From Sulfuricella sp. (GTDB taxonomy: Bacteria; Pseudomonadota; Gammaproteobacteria; Burkholderiales; Sulfuricellaceae): a stretch of 51,385 bases of DNA. Both the position numbers and the translations under genes were made by a program. Below the pieces are notes generated by a model. It saw only the letters and a list, made by a program, of their open reading frames with translations. It had not been told where the DNA came from and did not search any database. Each line of letters opens with the position of its first letter. Position 1 is the first letter of the stretch. Below, in pieces: positions 1 through 7,603 of this stretch. Location of the stretch: NCBI GenBank assembly GCA_019911785.1, contig JAIOJM010000177.1, forward strand, positions 1-51,385, in the 5' to 3' direction.

Positions 1-92
1 TCTTTCTAGAACTAGTTCATTTGAACTATTTAATCCATTAAAACAATCCATTAAAAAGATTTATTTTTGTTGCTTTTTCACAACAATCCGGC

Positions 93-1208
93 TTATTCCT
101 GAAATGGTTTTACCCTTTCACCCCTCATCTCAAGTTGAACGATTTCAACATCTTCCGGATTCAACTTAAACGGATATGACAAAATGTCAGATGGGTTGCT
201 GTCGCCATAGGGCCGGTTGCAGGCCGACACATCGGCAGCTTCATTTCCGGGGCAGCCGGAGGTACGGAACGGGTTGCCTGCATTGACGATCTGTTCCAGC
301 TCGATTTCCGTCATGCCGAAACCAACCACCTGCCCAGCTTCATCGAACACCATGTGACGAAAATGACCGCCGGCATAGTCGATCAGGTAGCGGGCGAGCT
401 GCACCCGCCGCCACTGCGCCTTGTCGCAGGCCGGACTATCCTCCATCAGGGAACCTTTTTCCGGGAAGAAGGCGAACAGGTGGCTATGGCCGCCCTTATC
501 CTTGATGCGTTGCACGACTTCGAGCAGTTCGCGCTCCGTTTCCCCCATGCCGCAAATCAGGTGTGCCCCGAATTTTTCCGGACCGAAGATTTCCGCCGCC
601 CAGGCTATCGCCTGCCAGTATTTTTCCCAGCGGTGCGGGCTGTCCACGGCCTTGCCCCGGGTGCGCTCGAAAATTTCCGGCGTCACGGCGTCCAGCGCCA
701 CGGTGAAGATCTCCGCGCCGGCCTGCTTGAGGCGCACCAGATCGTCGCGTTCCATGGTGGTGGGATTGGAGAGGATGGAAACCGGGATGTGCGGCAATTC
801 CCTGACCCATTGCGTCAGCAACTCGAGCGTATCGCGGTTCGAGTCAGGGTGGCTGATCATGGAAATGCACATGCGCTGGAACCGCCCCTTGTCCCCGCCA
901 GCCCGAACGCGAGCTATCACTTCCCGGTAGCGCAGCGCCGGCCAATCCACGCGGATGAAGTTGCGGTCGACATAATCGCGGGCCTCTTCGCGATGCCGAG
1001 CCAGACCGCAATAGGCGCAATTGGCGCGGCAGCCCTCGGGGTAGGTCAGCAGCAGATTGAGGCAATGGGTGCAGTCGGTGCGGTACATGCGGCCCGGAAT
1101 CAGGCCAAGCGTGATGGCGGCTGCCGTGCTCATCTGGACGTATTCGGGGGAGCGCATCGCCGGGGTTTTGATGCGGTAGTCGGAAAGGTAGAAATCGATG
1201 CCGTTCAT
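93..1208 (-). CDS. lipS1: LipS1, radical SAM lipoate synthase subunit
   Basis: Radical SAM enzyme of the LipS1/LipS2 pair, which inserts sulfur into octanoyl groups to make lipoate on the sHdr-linked carrier LbpA. The [4Fe-4S] motif is C60-x3-C64-x2-C67. The 371-residue length and the neighbours (lipT, slpl, lipS2, lbpA) fit the published sHdr-associated lipoate assembly genes. The frame is open further upstream to 1274, but those residues are translated from the dispersed repeat at 1241-1280, so I chose the ATG at 1208 (MNGIDFYLSD). It is the last gene of the leftward run, and only 92 bp with no visible gene remain before the window edge. Alternative: another biotin/lipoate-synthase-like radical SAM protein. 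The context makes LipS1 much more likely. Confidence 0.85.
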   Translation of the reverse strand: MNGIDFYLSDYRIKTPAMRSPEYVQMSTAAAITLGLIPGRMYRTDCTHCLNLLLTYPEGCRANCAYCGLARHREEARDYVDRNFIRVDWPALRYREVIARVRAGGDKGRFQRMCISMISHPDSNRDTLELLTQWVRELPHIPVSILSNPTTMERDDLVRLKQAGAEIFTVALDAVTPEIFERTRGKAVDSPHRWEKYWQAIAWAAEIFGPEKFGAHLICGMGETERELLEVVQRIKDKGGHSHLFAFFPEKGSLMEDSPACDKAQWRRVQLARYLIDYAGGHFRHMVFDEAGQVVGFGMTEIELEQIVNAGNPFRTSGCPGNEAADVSACNRPYGDSNPSDILSYPFKLNPEDVEIVQLEMRGERVKPFQE

Positions 1209-1236
1209 CTCATTCGTCCTTGAAGCTAAAAACGGA

Positions 1237-1510
1237 ACACACCACGAATGGCACGAATGTTCACGAATGAACACGAATAGTTAAACCCAAATTGTCCATT
1301 GGAATGCTCGTGCATGTAGTAGCGTCGCCCCCGGCGCGAATGCGATCGCAAATCGCGGCGAGGGCGCCGCTCCCACAGCGGCGTTTTGGCTCTAATGGAT
1401 AATCTGGGTTTAAAGACAAACATCATCTCACCAAACAGGCAAATCAGACCAGCCATGTGTGTCGCTGATCATTCGTGAATATTCGTGTTCCATTCGTGCC
1501 ATTCGTGGTA
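1237..1510. repeat. CACGAAT-armed palindromic element, copy A1 (nested)
   Basis: The outer arms are inverted repeats: CACGAAT words at 9-10 bp spacing at 1241-1280 and their complement ATTCGTG at 1467-1509. Inside is a second inverted pair (1281-1300 and 1393-1413), which encloses a G+C-rich hairpin core. The stretch just before the right arm (about 1430-1466) resembles the interior of copy A2, so A1 looks like the same element with an extra insertion. It lies between lipT and lipS1, and its right arm is read as the end of lipT. Confidence 0.8.
1314..1380. repeat. REP-like hairpin nested in element A1
   Basis: A G+C-rich imperfect palindrome. It contains GGCGCGAATGCGATCGC facing GCGGCGAGGGCGCCGC and belongs by appearance to the extragenic palindromes common in beta- and gammaproteobacteria. 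It is flanked by the 18-20 bp inverted pair TTAAACCC…TCCATT / AATGGAT…GGGTTTAA. The whole 1281-1413 block has no counterpart in copies A2 and A3. Confidence 0.6.
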
Positions 1511-2578
1511 ATCATTTTCAAAGTATTCCGGAAAGGCGACCCAGCCGCGCCGCTGTATCCTGTCATCGCTCGCCGCTGGCGTCCCCCAATACTTCCCCAA
1601 CCAGGCTCGGCGCGCCACTGCCCGCTCCAGGCTGGCGCCGAACTGGTCGCGGATAGTGTTTTCAAAATCCATCAATGCCTTTTTATCACGCCCGATCAAC
1701 CAGGCTGCAGCTGCCTGTCCAGCCAGCTCGCCGGACGCCACGGCGGCGGCGATGCCCGCGCCGGTAATGGGATGCGTCAACCCGGCAGCATCCCCGACGA
1801 ACAGCGTGTTGCCCACCACCAGATCCCGGCGCAGGCCACCGACCGGGATCGCCCCGCCGGTGCGGTGCAGGATGACCTCTGCCACCCTGCCCTCGACAAC
1901 AAGCTTGCAGTGGAGCGCATCCAGCAAGGCTTTGGGATCAGCGCCAAAGCGCTTGTCCACACCGAGACCAAGGTTGGCCACCCCGCCCTTGGGAAACAGC
2001 CAGGCGTAGCCGCCGGGATAGTCGGGCGACAGCCAGATTTCGGTATTCTCTGCGGCTTCGAACAGCGGCACGGTGTATTGCCGGGTATGCACCGTTTCCA
2101 GCCGCGGCAGGCCGAGCGACCCTGCCACGAAGGATTGCGGCCCGTCGGCTGCGACCAGCAGCCGGTAATCAAAGCGCATCTCGCCCTGCTGCGTCACCGC
2201 GATAGCCGACGAACCCGCGCCATCCAGCCCGACCAGGCGGCTATTCAAATGCAGCCTGGCGCCGCTTTGCTCGGCCTGCCGCGCCAATGCCTGGTCGAAT
2301 GCGGCGCGGTCTATCATCAGGCCGGGCGTATCGCTTTTCTCCACCCTCCCCGAGGGCAGGTGACTGACCATGCCCTGAATGCGCTGCTGCAGCACCCCCT
2401 CGGGCACAGCGTAACGAGCCAGCGGCAAGGGAATGAATTCGGCACACTGCACCGGCACGCCGATTTCCTTGCGGCGCTCCACCGCGGCCACGCGCAATCC
2501 GGCCTGCGCTGCAGCCAGCGCCGCCGCGCCGCCGGCCGGCCCGAGGCCGACCACCAGCACATCCACTTTCTTTCTCAT
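1469..2578 (-). CDS. lipT: LipT, geranylgeranyl reductase-type FAD oxidoreductase
   Basis: FAD-dependent oxidoreductase of the geranylgeranyl-reductase type. The N-terminal dinucleotide fold reads VLVVGLGPAGGAAAL, and the second FAD motif is VGDAAGLTHPITGAGI near residue 270. In sHdr-type sulfur oxidisers this gene (lipT) lies between lipS1 and slpl(AB) and is thought to supply electrons to the LipS enzymes. The same order is seen here. Its ATG overlaps the slpl stop codon by 4 bp, so translation is probably coupled. Oddity: the last dozen or so residues (HEWHEWNTNIHE) and the stop codon are encoded by the right arm of repeat A1, so the native C-terminus has been replaced or extended. Whether this affects activity is unknown. 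Confidence 0.8.
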   Translation of the reverse strand: MRKKVDVLVVGLGPAGGAAALAAAQAGLRVAAVERRKEIGVPVQCAEFIPLPLARYAVPEGVLQQRIQGMVSHLPSGRVEKSDTPGLMIDRAAFDQALARQAEQSGARLHLNSRLVGLDGAGSSAIAVTQQGEMRFDYRLLVAADGPQSFVAGSLGLPRLETVHTRQYTVPLFEAAENTEIWLSPDYPGGYAWLFPKGGVANLGLGVDKRFGADPKALLDALHCKLVVEGRVAEVILHRTGGAIPVGGLRRDLVVGNTLFVGDAAGLTHPITGAGIAAAVASGELAGQAAAAWLIGRDKKALMDFENTIRDQFGASLERAVARRAWLGKYWGTPAASDDRIQRRGWVAFPEYFENDYHEWHEWNTNIHE

Positions 2579-3627
2579 CCGGCCGCTTGCCTGATTACCG
2601 CCGCAAAGTCACCCGGCGTCAGCAGCAACAGGTCCGCCTGCTGCCGAGCAAAAAAACACCTGATTATTTCTTCGACCCCGTCCAGCGGCACGTTGCGCAG
2701 CACCGCTTCCAGATCGGCCACCGCGCGCTTCGGGCTGACGAAGAAATCACCGCTGAACCACACTTGATTGATGCGACCGGTGCGCGCATCGAACGCCAGG
2801 CTTACCCGCAGCAGGCCGCCGGGAAATTTGCGCGATGCCTGCAGGATCGGCATATCCGCCGCCGGGCGGTCGATCAGTTTGACCCAGTCCGGATGGTCGA
2901 TCTCGGCCAGCGCATCCTGATAGCGCGCCAGCTCTGCCGCAGCCAGTTCGCCCGGGGCGAAGGAAACGCCGAACTCCTGGGCGAATGCCCCGGTCAGTGC
3001 CGCCTTGACCGCCTCAAGGTCGGGCGCCTGACCGAGTAGATCGGCCAGATTCGTCACCCGCTCCCGCGCCGAGGCAATCGCCTTGTCGGAAAGCTTTTCG
3101 GCCGGGATGCGCAGCACGCGCAGCATTTTTTCCACGTCGAACCGCACCAGCAGCGTGCCCTGGTACATCAGGGCATTGCCCTCGAATGCGCCGCCGGTTC
3201 CGGAAATCTTTTTTCCCTCCACCTCGATGTCGTTGCGCGGCCGGTATCTCGCCTCGACGCCCAGGGCAGAAATTCCCCGCGCCGCCGCTACGCAGATGCG
3301 GCGGGCAATCTGTGCCATGTCGGCGCAGCCGAGAGCGTCCTTGGTCAGGTAGAGTTCCCAGCCGATCTGGGTTTCGTCGAAGTAGATCGCCCCGCCGCCG
3401 GTGATGCGGCGCTGCACGGCGATATGGTTGGCACGGCAGTAATCGAGATCGAGTTCCTGCTCCGCGCTCTGGTGATAACCGAGCAGCGCGCTGGGACGGA
3501 AGCGCAGAAAGCGCAGGGTATTGGGGATTTCGCCGGCCTGACGCGCTTCAAGCAGGGCGCGGTTGAGGGCGATATTCTCCGCCGCCGGCCTCAGGCCGGT
3601 ATCGATGACGCGCCAGATTTTACCCAT
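2575..3627 (-). CDS. slpl(AB): sLpl(AB)-type lipoate-protein ligase
   Basis: Lipoate-protein ligase of the sHdr-linked type, with a catalytic LplA-like domain and a C-terminal accessory LplB-like domain in one 350-residue chain. Ligase signatures visible are RRITGGGAIYFDE (residues about 75-87, the RRxxGGG loop) and GKKISGTGG (about 140-150, lysine for adenylate binding). It is expected to attach an octanoyl or lipoyl moiety to LbpA before LipS1/LipS2 act. It ends inside the lipT start codon and follows lipS2 after a 310-bp gap filled by two palindromic repeats. The separation suggests lipS2 and slpl may not be tightly coupled. Confidence 0.85.
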   Translation of the reverse strand: MGKIWRVIDTGLRPAAENIALNRALLEARQAGEIPNTLRFLRFRPSALLGYHQSAEQELDLDYCRANHIAVQRRITGGGAIYFDETQIGWELYLTKDALGCADMAQIARRICVAAARGISALGVEARYRPRNDIEVEGKKISGTGGAFEGNALMYQGTLLVRFDVEKMLRVLRIPAEKLSDKAIASARERVTNLADLLGQAPDLEAVKAALTGAFAQEFGVSFAPGELAAAELARYQDALAEIDHPDWVKLIDRPAADMPILQASRKFPGGLLRVSLAFDARTGRINQVWFSGDFFVSPKRAVADLEAVLRNVPLDGVEEIIRCFFARQQADLLLLTPGDFAAVIRQAAG

Positions 3628-3668
3628 AGTCTGTTATTCCAATTTGCATTCAACCTAAAAACGGCATT

Positions 3669-3805
3669 TAACCGCAAAGGACGCAAAGGTTCGCAAGGTA
3701 AAACAATGCGTTAATGAATTATTTCGCATTACCCGTTGGGTAAGCAGATTAAGTTGTTTAAGTCCTTGAATTCCTTCGCGTCCCTTGCGTCCTTTGCGGT
3801 TCAAA
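3669..3805. repeat. CGCAAAGGA-armed palindromic element B1
   Basis: Left arm 3670-3700 (ACCGCAAAGGACGCAAAGG then a degenerate copy) is inverted at 3772-3805 (CCTTGCGTCCTTTGCGGTT). About 70 bp of AT-rich sequence lies between. Same architecture as the CACGAAT elements, different word. Intergenic between slpl and lipS2. Confidence 0.75.
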
Positions 3806-3847
3806 TGATTTATTAAGGTTCAACCCAACAATAAACCGCAAAAATCT

Positions 3848-3939
3848 TTCACCGCAAAGGACGCAAAGGAAAAGCAATCAGGCTGGCATATCTGGGGGTT
3901 TGGTTTTCCCTTTGCGAACCTTTGCGTCCTTTGCGGTTA
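3848..3939. repeat. CGCAAAGGA-armed palindromic element B2
   Basis: Left arm 3848-3871 (CACCGCAAAGGACGCAAAGG), right arm 3904-3939 ending in CCTTTGCGGTTAG, spacer about 30 bp. The TAA stop codon of lipS2 lies at the outer edge of the right arm. Follows B1 in the same orientation, about 40 bp away. Confidence 0.75.
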
Positions 3940-4959
3940 GTGCTTTTTGGGGGGGTATTTCCACGCGCCACCCACTGCCATCGAGCAGCAGGCAGAAGCA
4001 ATGCGCGCCTTCCGGCCGAGCCGGGCCGCCAGTTCGACCATGCCGTCGGCAGGATGCGCGATACCGTTCAAGCCGGCCATCAGCGCATAGGCATCGATCT
4101 CGGCCTTGGCCTGACCCGCCGGACGTGCACAACCGAGCAGCAACGGGATATCCGGCAGGGCCCGCCGCGCGTCAAGAAAAAAACGGCCAACTTCAAGGCT
4201 GCCAGGCACGCCGAAAGGCCGGTGGGCAGGCGCGTAGAATGGCATCACCACCACCAGCACTACGGCTGATGGCTGGTGGCGGCGCAGCATTTCCAGCGCA
4301 TCCCGTTCGCCCAGCAAGCGACCATAATGCAGCCCCAGCACGATGTGCGGCACCACCTTGAGACGCGTCGCCACGAGGTTTTCCAGCGTACGCTCGAAGT
4401 CGTCCACGCTACGCTTCAGGTGGTAGACCTGGGTGATGGTTTCCTGCGCGCCGATCACGTCCATCATGGCGGCATCGATGCCGCTGTCCTCCATGCGCCG
4501 CGCGCCGTCGCTATCCACCAGCGCAGTATGCAGTGCGATCCTGAATTCCGGAAAGGCATCCTTGATATGGCGGATAGTCGAGTAGTAAGGGTCGTACTCG
4601 ACTTCGTTGCGGTGGTTGGAGCCCCCGGTCAGCAACATGCCGCGCGCGCCGCGCTCGATCTGCTGATTGGCTACGCGCCACAAGTCTTCCGGGGTACGGG
4701 CCGGAATCATGCTGGCGAGAATTTTTCCCTTGCAGTGGTCGCACTGCAATTTGCAGTCCGGCCCGGTGATGGAAACCGCCGGCCAGGCGCTCTTGCCGCA
4801 GGAGGCGATTTCGGATGTGGCGTAGGATTTGAAGCTTGGGGTGTAGAAATCGATGGCGTCCATAGTGCCGGCGGCGCGCTGCATTTCGCCGACCAGGGCG
4901 GCATCCAGCGCGAGGCCTTCCAGCGGCTCGATCCCGGCAACAAGCTTCAGCCAGTCCAT
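3937..4959 (-). CDS. lipS2: LipS2, radical SAM lipoate synthase subunit
   Basis: Second radical SAM enzyme of the LipS1/LipS2 lipoate synthase, 340 residues. The cluster motif is C69-x3-C73-x2-C76 (CKLQCDHC). The N-terminal sequence DAIDFYTPSFKSY resembles the start of LipS1 (GIDFYLSDYRIKT), as expected for this related pair. The ATG is 1 bp beyond the lbpA stop codon and no strong ribosome site is visible, which suggests coupling to lbpA. The short C-terminal tail (KYPPKKH) and the stop codon abut element B2. Confidence 0.85.
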   Translation of the reverse strand: MDWLKLVAGIEPLEGLALDAALVGEMQRAAGTMDAIDFYTPSFKSYATSEIASCGKSAWPAVSITGPDCKLQCDHCKGKILASMIPARTPEDLWRVANQQIERGARGMLLTGGSNHRNEVEYDPYYSTIRHIKDAFPEFRIALHTALVDSDGARRMEDSGIDAAMMDVIGAQETITQVYHLKRSVDDFERTLENLVATRLKVVPHIVLGLHYGRLLGERDALEMLRRHQPSAVVLVVVMPFYAPAHRPFGVPGSLEVGRFFLDARRALPDIPLLLGCARPAGQAKAEIDAYALMAGLNGIAHPADGMVELAARLGRKARIASACCSMAVGGAWKYPPKKH

Positions 4960-4960
4960 T

Positions 4961-5401
4961 TCAGGCGCAGCCCGGGAAACCTTCCGTCTGCATCTTGGCC
5001 TCGAACGCCTCAGCCGCAGCCTGCCCGCTCAGCAGCGAGCCCGATTCCCCTGCCCAGTCGGAAGGTTTCATCCTGACCAGCCAGCCGGCACCGTAAGGAT
5101 CGGTGTTGATCGTGCTGGGCACGGCGACTGCCGCCTCGTTGACGGCAATGATTTCGCCACTGACGGGCGCCTTGACCGGGCCGACCCATTTACCCGACTC
5201 GACGGTGCCGGTGGACTTGGTCCGGTCGACCGCACGACCCACTTTCTTTGCCGTCCAGGCCACGATCTCACCCGACAGTGCGCAGCCGTAGGTGGTCATG
5301 CCGATGATCACGGTGCCGTCAGACTCGCGCCGGGCCCACACGTTATCGTCCACGTTGTAATACAGGTCATCCGGGAAATTGCAGCCGCGTACTAAAGCCA
5401 T
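4961..5401 (-). CDS. lbpA: LbpA, lipoate-binding protein of the sHdr pathway
   Basis: GcvH-like lipoyl carrier of 146 residues. The predicted lipoylated lysine is K71 in the motif VESGKWVGP, with the second half KAPVSGEI matching lipoyl-domain architecture. In sHdr-type sulfur oxidation LbpA carries the sulfur substrate to the heterodisulfide-reductase-like complex in the cytoplasm. It is not the glycine-cleavage H protein: no gcvT/gcvP is nearby, and the lipoate-assembly genes follow directly. Cysteines at C7, C40 and the penultimate residue are visible. A perfect hairpin separates it from dsrE3A upstream, so it may have its own promoter or be expressed by read-through. Confidence 0.88.
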   Translation of the reverse strand: MALVRGCNFPDDLYYNVDDNVWARRESDGTVIIGMTTYGCALSGEIVAWTAKKVGRAVDRTKSTGTVESGKWVGPVKAPVSGEIIAVNEAAVAVPSTINTDPYGAGWLVRMKPSDWAGESGSLLSGQAAAEAFEAKMQTEGFPGCA

Positions 5402-5425
5402 GTCTCATCTCACACTTTAAAAAGC

Positions 5426-5459
5426 AAAAAAGGGCAGGCGATATCGCCTGCCCTTTTTT
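5426..5459. terminator. Perfect 34-bp palindrome with A/T tails between dsrE3A and lbpA
   Basis: AAAAAAGGGCAGGCGAT followed by its exact complement: a 17-bp stem, with a T-run on both strands. It has the form of a bidirectional intrinsic terminator, but it lies between two co-oriented genes that should work together. It may act as an attenuator or as an RNA-stability element. Confidence 0.75.
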
Positions 5460-5489
5460 GACTGCCTCAGCTCAACCTGCTGCCAACCA

Positions 5490-5996
5490 TCAGATGTACA
5501 GGCAGATGTCCGATTCCCCGGCAAACTCGAAGAACGACGCAGCGCCCACGTAATCAAGCCCATCGATGAAATCGCTGTGCTCGAAGCCGAACAGTTCCAC
5601 GGTCATCTGGCAGGCGAGGAACTTCACCTCCGCTTCCACACACAGCTCGCGCAGTTCGGGAATGGTCGCAACGCCGTTGTTGGCGATGGTCTGCTTCATC
5701 AGTGCGGTTGCCAGCGACTCGAAACCCGGGATGCTCGCCTGGATAATATTGGGAATATTCCAGTTGATGCCCCTGAACCACTTCGGACCGAACGGCATCT
5801 TCATCGGCATGCCGGGATTCCCCAGCGGACTGACCTTGAGGCAGCTCGTGTCCTTGCGCACCAATTGCAAACCATAAAAAGTAAAGAATATTTGTACTTC
5901 ATAACCCAGCGCCGCAGCGGTCGAAGCCAGAATGTAAGGGGGATAAGCCCAGTCCAGGGTGCCCTTGGTCGCGATGATTGCAAGCTTCTTCGACAT
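5490..5996 (-). CDS. dsrE3A: DsrE3A-type sulfur-trafficking protein
   Basis: DsrE/DsrF-like protein of 168 residues. It starts with MSKKLAIIATKGTLDW, a characteristic N-terminus of the DsrE3A subgroup that travels with rhodanese and TusA. Cysteines are C52, C119, C129 and C165. C119 or C129 (in KFLACQMTVELFG) is the likely persulfide carrier by family comparison. In this family sulfane sulfur passes from rhodanese to TusA and DsrE3A and then into the sHdr (or Dsr) oxidation route. It lies 50 bp downstream of tusA on the same strand. Confidence 0.85.
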   Translation of the reverse strand: MSKKLAIIATKGTLDWAYPPYILASTAAALGYEVQIFFTFYGLQLVRKDTSCLKVSPLGNPGMPMKMPFGPKWFRGINWNIPNIIQASIPGFESLATALMKQTIANNGVATIPELRELCVEAEVKFLACQMTVELFGFEHSDFIDGLDYVGAASFFEFAGESDICLYI

Positions 5997-6048
5997 GTCT
6001 TGTTGCCTCCGGATTGTAGTTAGTTATTATATGTTCAAACTATTTTTA

Positions 6049-6276
6049 CTATTTCTTCTTCATGAAGAACTGGTATTTGCCGCCCGCTTCGGCAGAAGAC
6101 AGCAACTCGTTGCCGGTCTGCTTGGCGAAGGCCTGCATATCCTTGACGGAACCCGGGTCGGTAGCAATCACTTTCAGCACCTGGCCGGTAGTCAATTCGG
6201 CGAGGGCCTTCTTGGTGCGCAGGATGGGCAGGGGGCAGTTCAGGCCGCTGGCGTCCAATTCTTTATCGAAATTCAT
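6049..6276 (-). CDS. tusA: TusA sulfur carrier protein
   Basis: Small 75-residue sulfur carrier. The CPxP motif (LNCPLPILRTKKAL) holds the persulfide cysteine C14. TusA in sulfur oxidisers receives sulfane sulfur from rhodanese and exchanges it with DsrE3A. A good ribosome site (AAGGAG) lies 10 bp upstream of the ATG, and a sigma-70-like promoter at 6324-6352 precedes it. Placement between rhd and dsrE3A reproduces the conserved rhd-tusA-dsrE cluster of sulfur oxidisers. Confidence 0.92.
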   Translation of the reverse strand: MNFDKELDASGLNCPLPILRTKKALAELTTGQVLKVIATDPGSVKDMQAFAKQTGNELLSSAEAGGKYQFFMKKK

Positions 6277-6323
6277 TTTTCTTAGTCTCCTTAAAGTGTG
6301 GGGTTTAGATGTAAAAAAAGGGT

Positions 6324-6352
6324 TTTATAATATAGATAAGGGTAAATTGCAA
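6324..6352 (-). promoter_or_regulatory. Putative sigma-70 promoter of tusA
   Basis: On the minus strand, TTGCAA, a 17-bp spacer and TATAAA. It lies in the 100-bp AT-rich gap between rhd and tusA and would place the transcript start about 40 bp before the tusA ATG. This would let tusA-dsrE3A be expressed apart from rhd. Confidence 0.45.
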
Positions 6353-6378
6353 CCGCCGCGACTACCCTCTGACAAAAA

Positions 6379-6720
6379 TCAAGCCGCCTTGGCCAGTGCC
6401 AGACCGGACTGCGCCCAAGCCATAATGCCACCCTGCAGGTTATACACGTTGTCGTGCCCCTTGGCTGCCATGAAGGCACAGGCCTGCGCCGAACGCGCGC
6501 CGGAACGGCAATAGAAGATGGTATGGATATCCTTGTCGAGCTCGTCAGCCTTGATCGGTAACAGGTGCAAGGGCAAGTGCAGCGCACCTTCGATCACGCC
6601 GTAAGCGACTTCGTTATCACTGCGCACATCCACCAGGGCGAGATTCTTTTTCTCGCTCAACAGGGAGTGCAGCCCAGCAACATCAATTTCCTTGATGCCG
6701 AACATATTGGATCCAAACAT
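6379..6720 (-). CDS. rhd: Single-domain rhodanese
   Basis: Cytoplasmic rhodanese-like sulfurtransferase of about 113 residues, with the active-site loop CRSGARS (persulfide cysteine). In the rhd-tusA-dsrE cluster it is expected to load sulfane sulfur onto TusA. The frame is open to 6741, but AAGGAA lies about 7 bp upstream of the ATG at 6720 (MFGSNMFGIKEID), so I chose that start. The VDVRSDNEVAYG substrate-binding and NLQGGIMAW C-terminal motifs are intact. Confidence 0.88.
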   Translation of the reverse strand: MFGSNMFGIKEIDVAGLHSLLSEKKNLALVDVRSDNEVAYGVIEGALHLPLHLLPIKADELDKDIHTIFYCRSGARSAQACAFMAAKGHDNVYNLQGGIMAWAQSGLALAKAA

Positions 6721-6813
6721 GGCGATATTTTCCTTCATCAACAGAATCAGAGTTCGCTAATATATCAAAAAACGGCCAATCTACAATCATTTTTTGCGCG
6801 CAGGTTAGGCTAG

Positions 6814-6856
6814 CCCTCACCCCAACTCTCTCCCGCCTGCGGGAGAGGGGGTGAAC
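6814..6856. repeat. CTCTCCCGC…GCGGGAGAG extragenic palindrome
   Basis: The stem CTCTCCCGC/GCGGGAGAG with a 2-base loop is flanked by CCCTCACCCCAA on one side and GGGGGTGAACG on the other. It is the type of extragenic palindrome seen in many proteobacteria. It sits downstream of moaC and could end its transcript. Confidence 0.6.
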
Positions 6857-6872
6857 GTAAAGGGCGCTTGTT

Positions 6873-7349
6873 TCAATCTGCCACCCAGTGGCCCGACTTG
6901 CCGCCCTGCTTCTCCAGCAGGCGGATGCCATCCATATGCATGCCACGATCCACCGCCTTGCACATATCGTAGATCGTCAGCAAACCGACGCTCGCGGCAG
7001 TCAACGCCTCCATCTCGACGCCGGTGCGCCCCAGGGTTTCCGCCGTGACGATGCACTCGATCGCCGCATTGGATTCGTCCACGTTGAACTCCACGCCGAC
7101 CTTGGTGAGCGCGAGCGGGTGGCATAAGGGAATCAATTCGGAGGTGCGCTTCGAAGCCTGGATCGCAGCGATGCGGGCGACGCCGAGCACATCGCCCTTT
7201 TTGGCCCCGCCCTCCAGAATCAGCTTCAGAGTGGCGGGCTGCATGGTAATTCTGCCGGCAGCGCGGGCAATGCGGCGAGTTTCCGGCTTTTCCGCCACGC
7301 CCACCATATGCGCCTGTCCAGCCTCGTCGAAATGGGTAAATCCGCTCAT
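6873..7349 (-). CDS. moaC: MoaC, cyclic pyranopterin monophosphate synthase
   Basis: Converts the MoaA product (3',8-cyclo-GTP) to cyclic pyranopterin monophosphate in molybdenum cofactor biosynthesis. The 158-residue protein keeps the family landmarks near the end of the chain: [16 protein letters not shown], the [22 protein letters not shown] block, and [14 protein letters not shown]. An upstream extension of the frame to 7430 is repeat-derived (element A2), so I chose the ATG at 7349 ([11 protein letters not shown]). It stands alone, flanked by a REP-like palindrome and element A2. Confidence 0.93.
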   Translation of the reverse strand: MSGFTHFDEAGQAHMVGVAEKPETRRIARAAGRITMQPATLKLILEGGAKKGDVLGVARIAAIQASKRTSELIPLCHPLALTKVGVEFNVDESNAAIECIVTAETLGRTGVEMEALTAASVGLLTIYDMCKAVDRGMHMDGIRLLEKQGGKSGHWVAD

Positions 7350-7378
7350 GTTTGGCACCTGAATAATCCTAGGAACGG

Positions 7379-7553
7379 CTAACCACGAATGACACGAATG
7401 TTCACGAATAAACACGAATAGCTGGGACAATCACCGTGCTGCCTAGAGGCACCTAATTTTTAGGCGCCAAACAGCATAAGTCAGTCCAACCATGTTAACC
7501 AACTGATTATTCGTGAACATTCGTGCTTAATTCGTGTAAATTCGTGGTTAAAA
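7379..7553. repeat. CACGAAT-armed palindromic element, copy A2
   Basis: Left arm 7381-7420 has four CACGAAT words. Right arm 7507-7550 is the complement, ending in TTCGTGGTTA. The interior has a small hairpin (GAGGCACCT…AGGCGCC), then AAACAG and an AACCATGTTAACCAAC stretch. The interior matches copy A3 closely and copy A1 in part. It lies between the divergent moaC and bepA, so any promoters there are within or beside the element. Confidence 0.82.
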
Positions 7554-7603
7554 GCTTTTTCCGGGATAATGAACTTATGTTTTAAAGCGATTATCATAGC
7601 ACC

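Noticed and set aside
354..1223. Long plus-strand frames antisense to lipS1, lipT, clpA, acnB, hypX, hypDE and hypF.
   Set aside because: These are mirror frames typical of G+C-rich coding DNA. The minus- or plus-strand genes carry recognisable catalytic motifs and the mirrors do not.
1209..1274. N-terminal extension of the lipS1 frame ([11 protein letters not shown]…).
   Set aside because: The residues are translated from the CACGAAT repeat, and an ATG at 1208 gives a family-like start. The same artefact occurs for moaC at 7350-7430.
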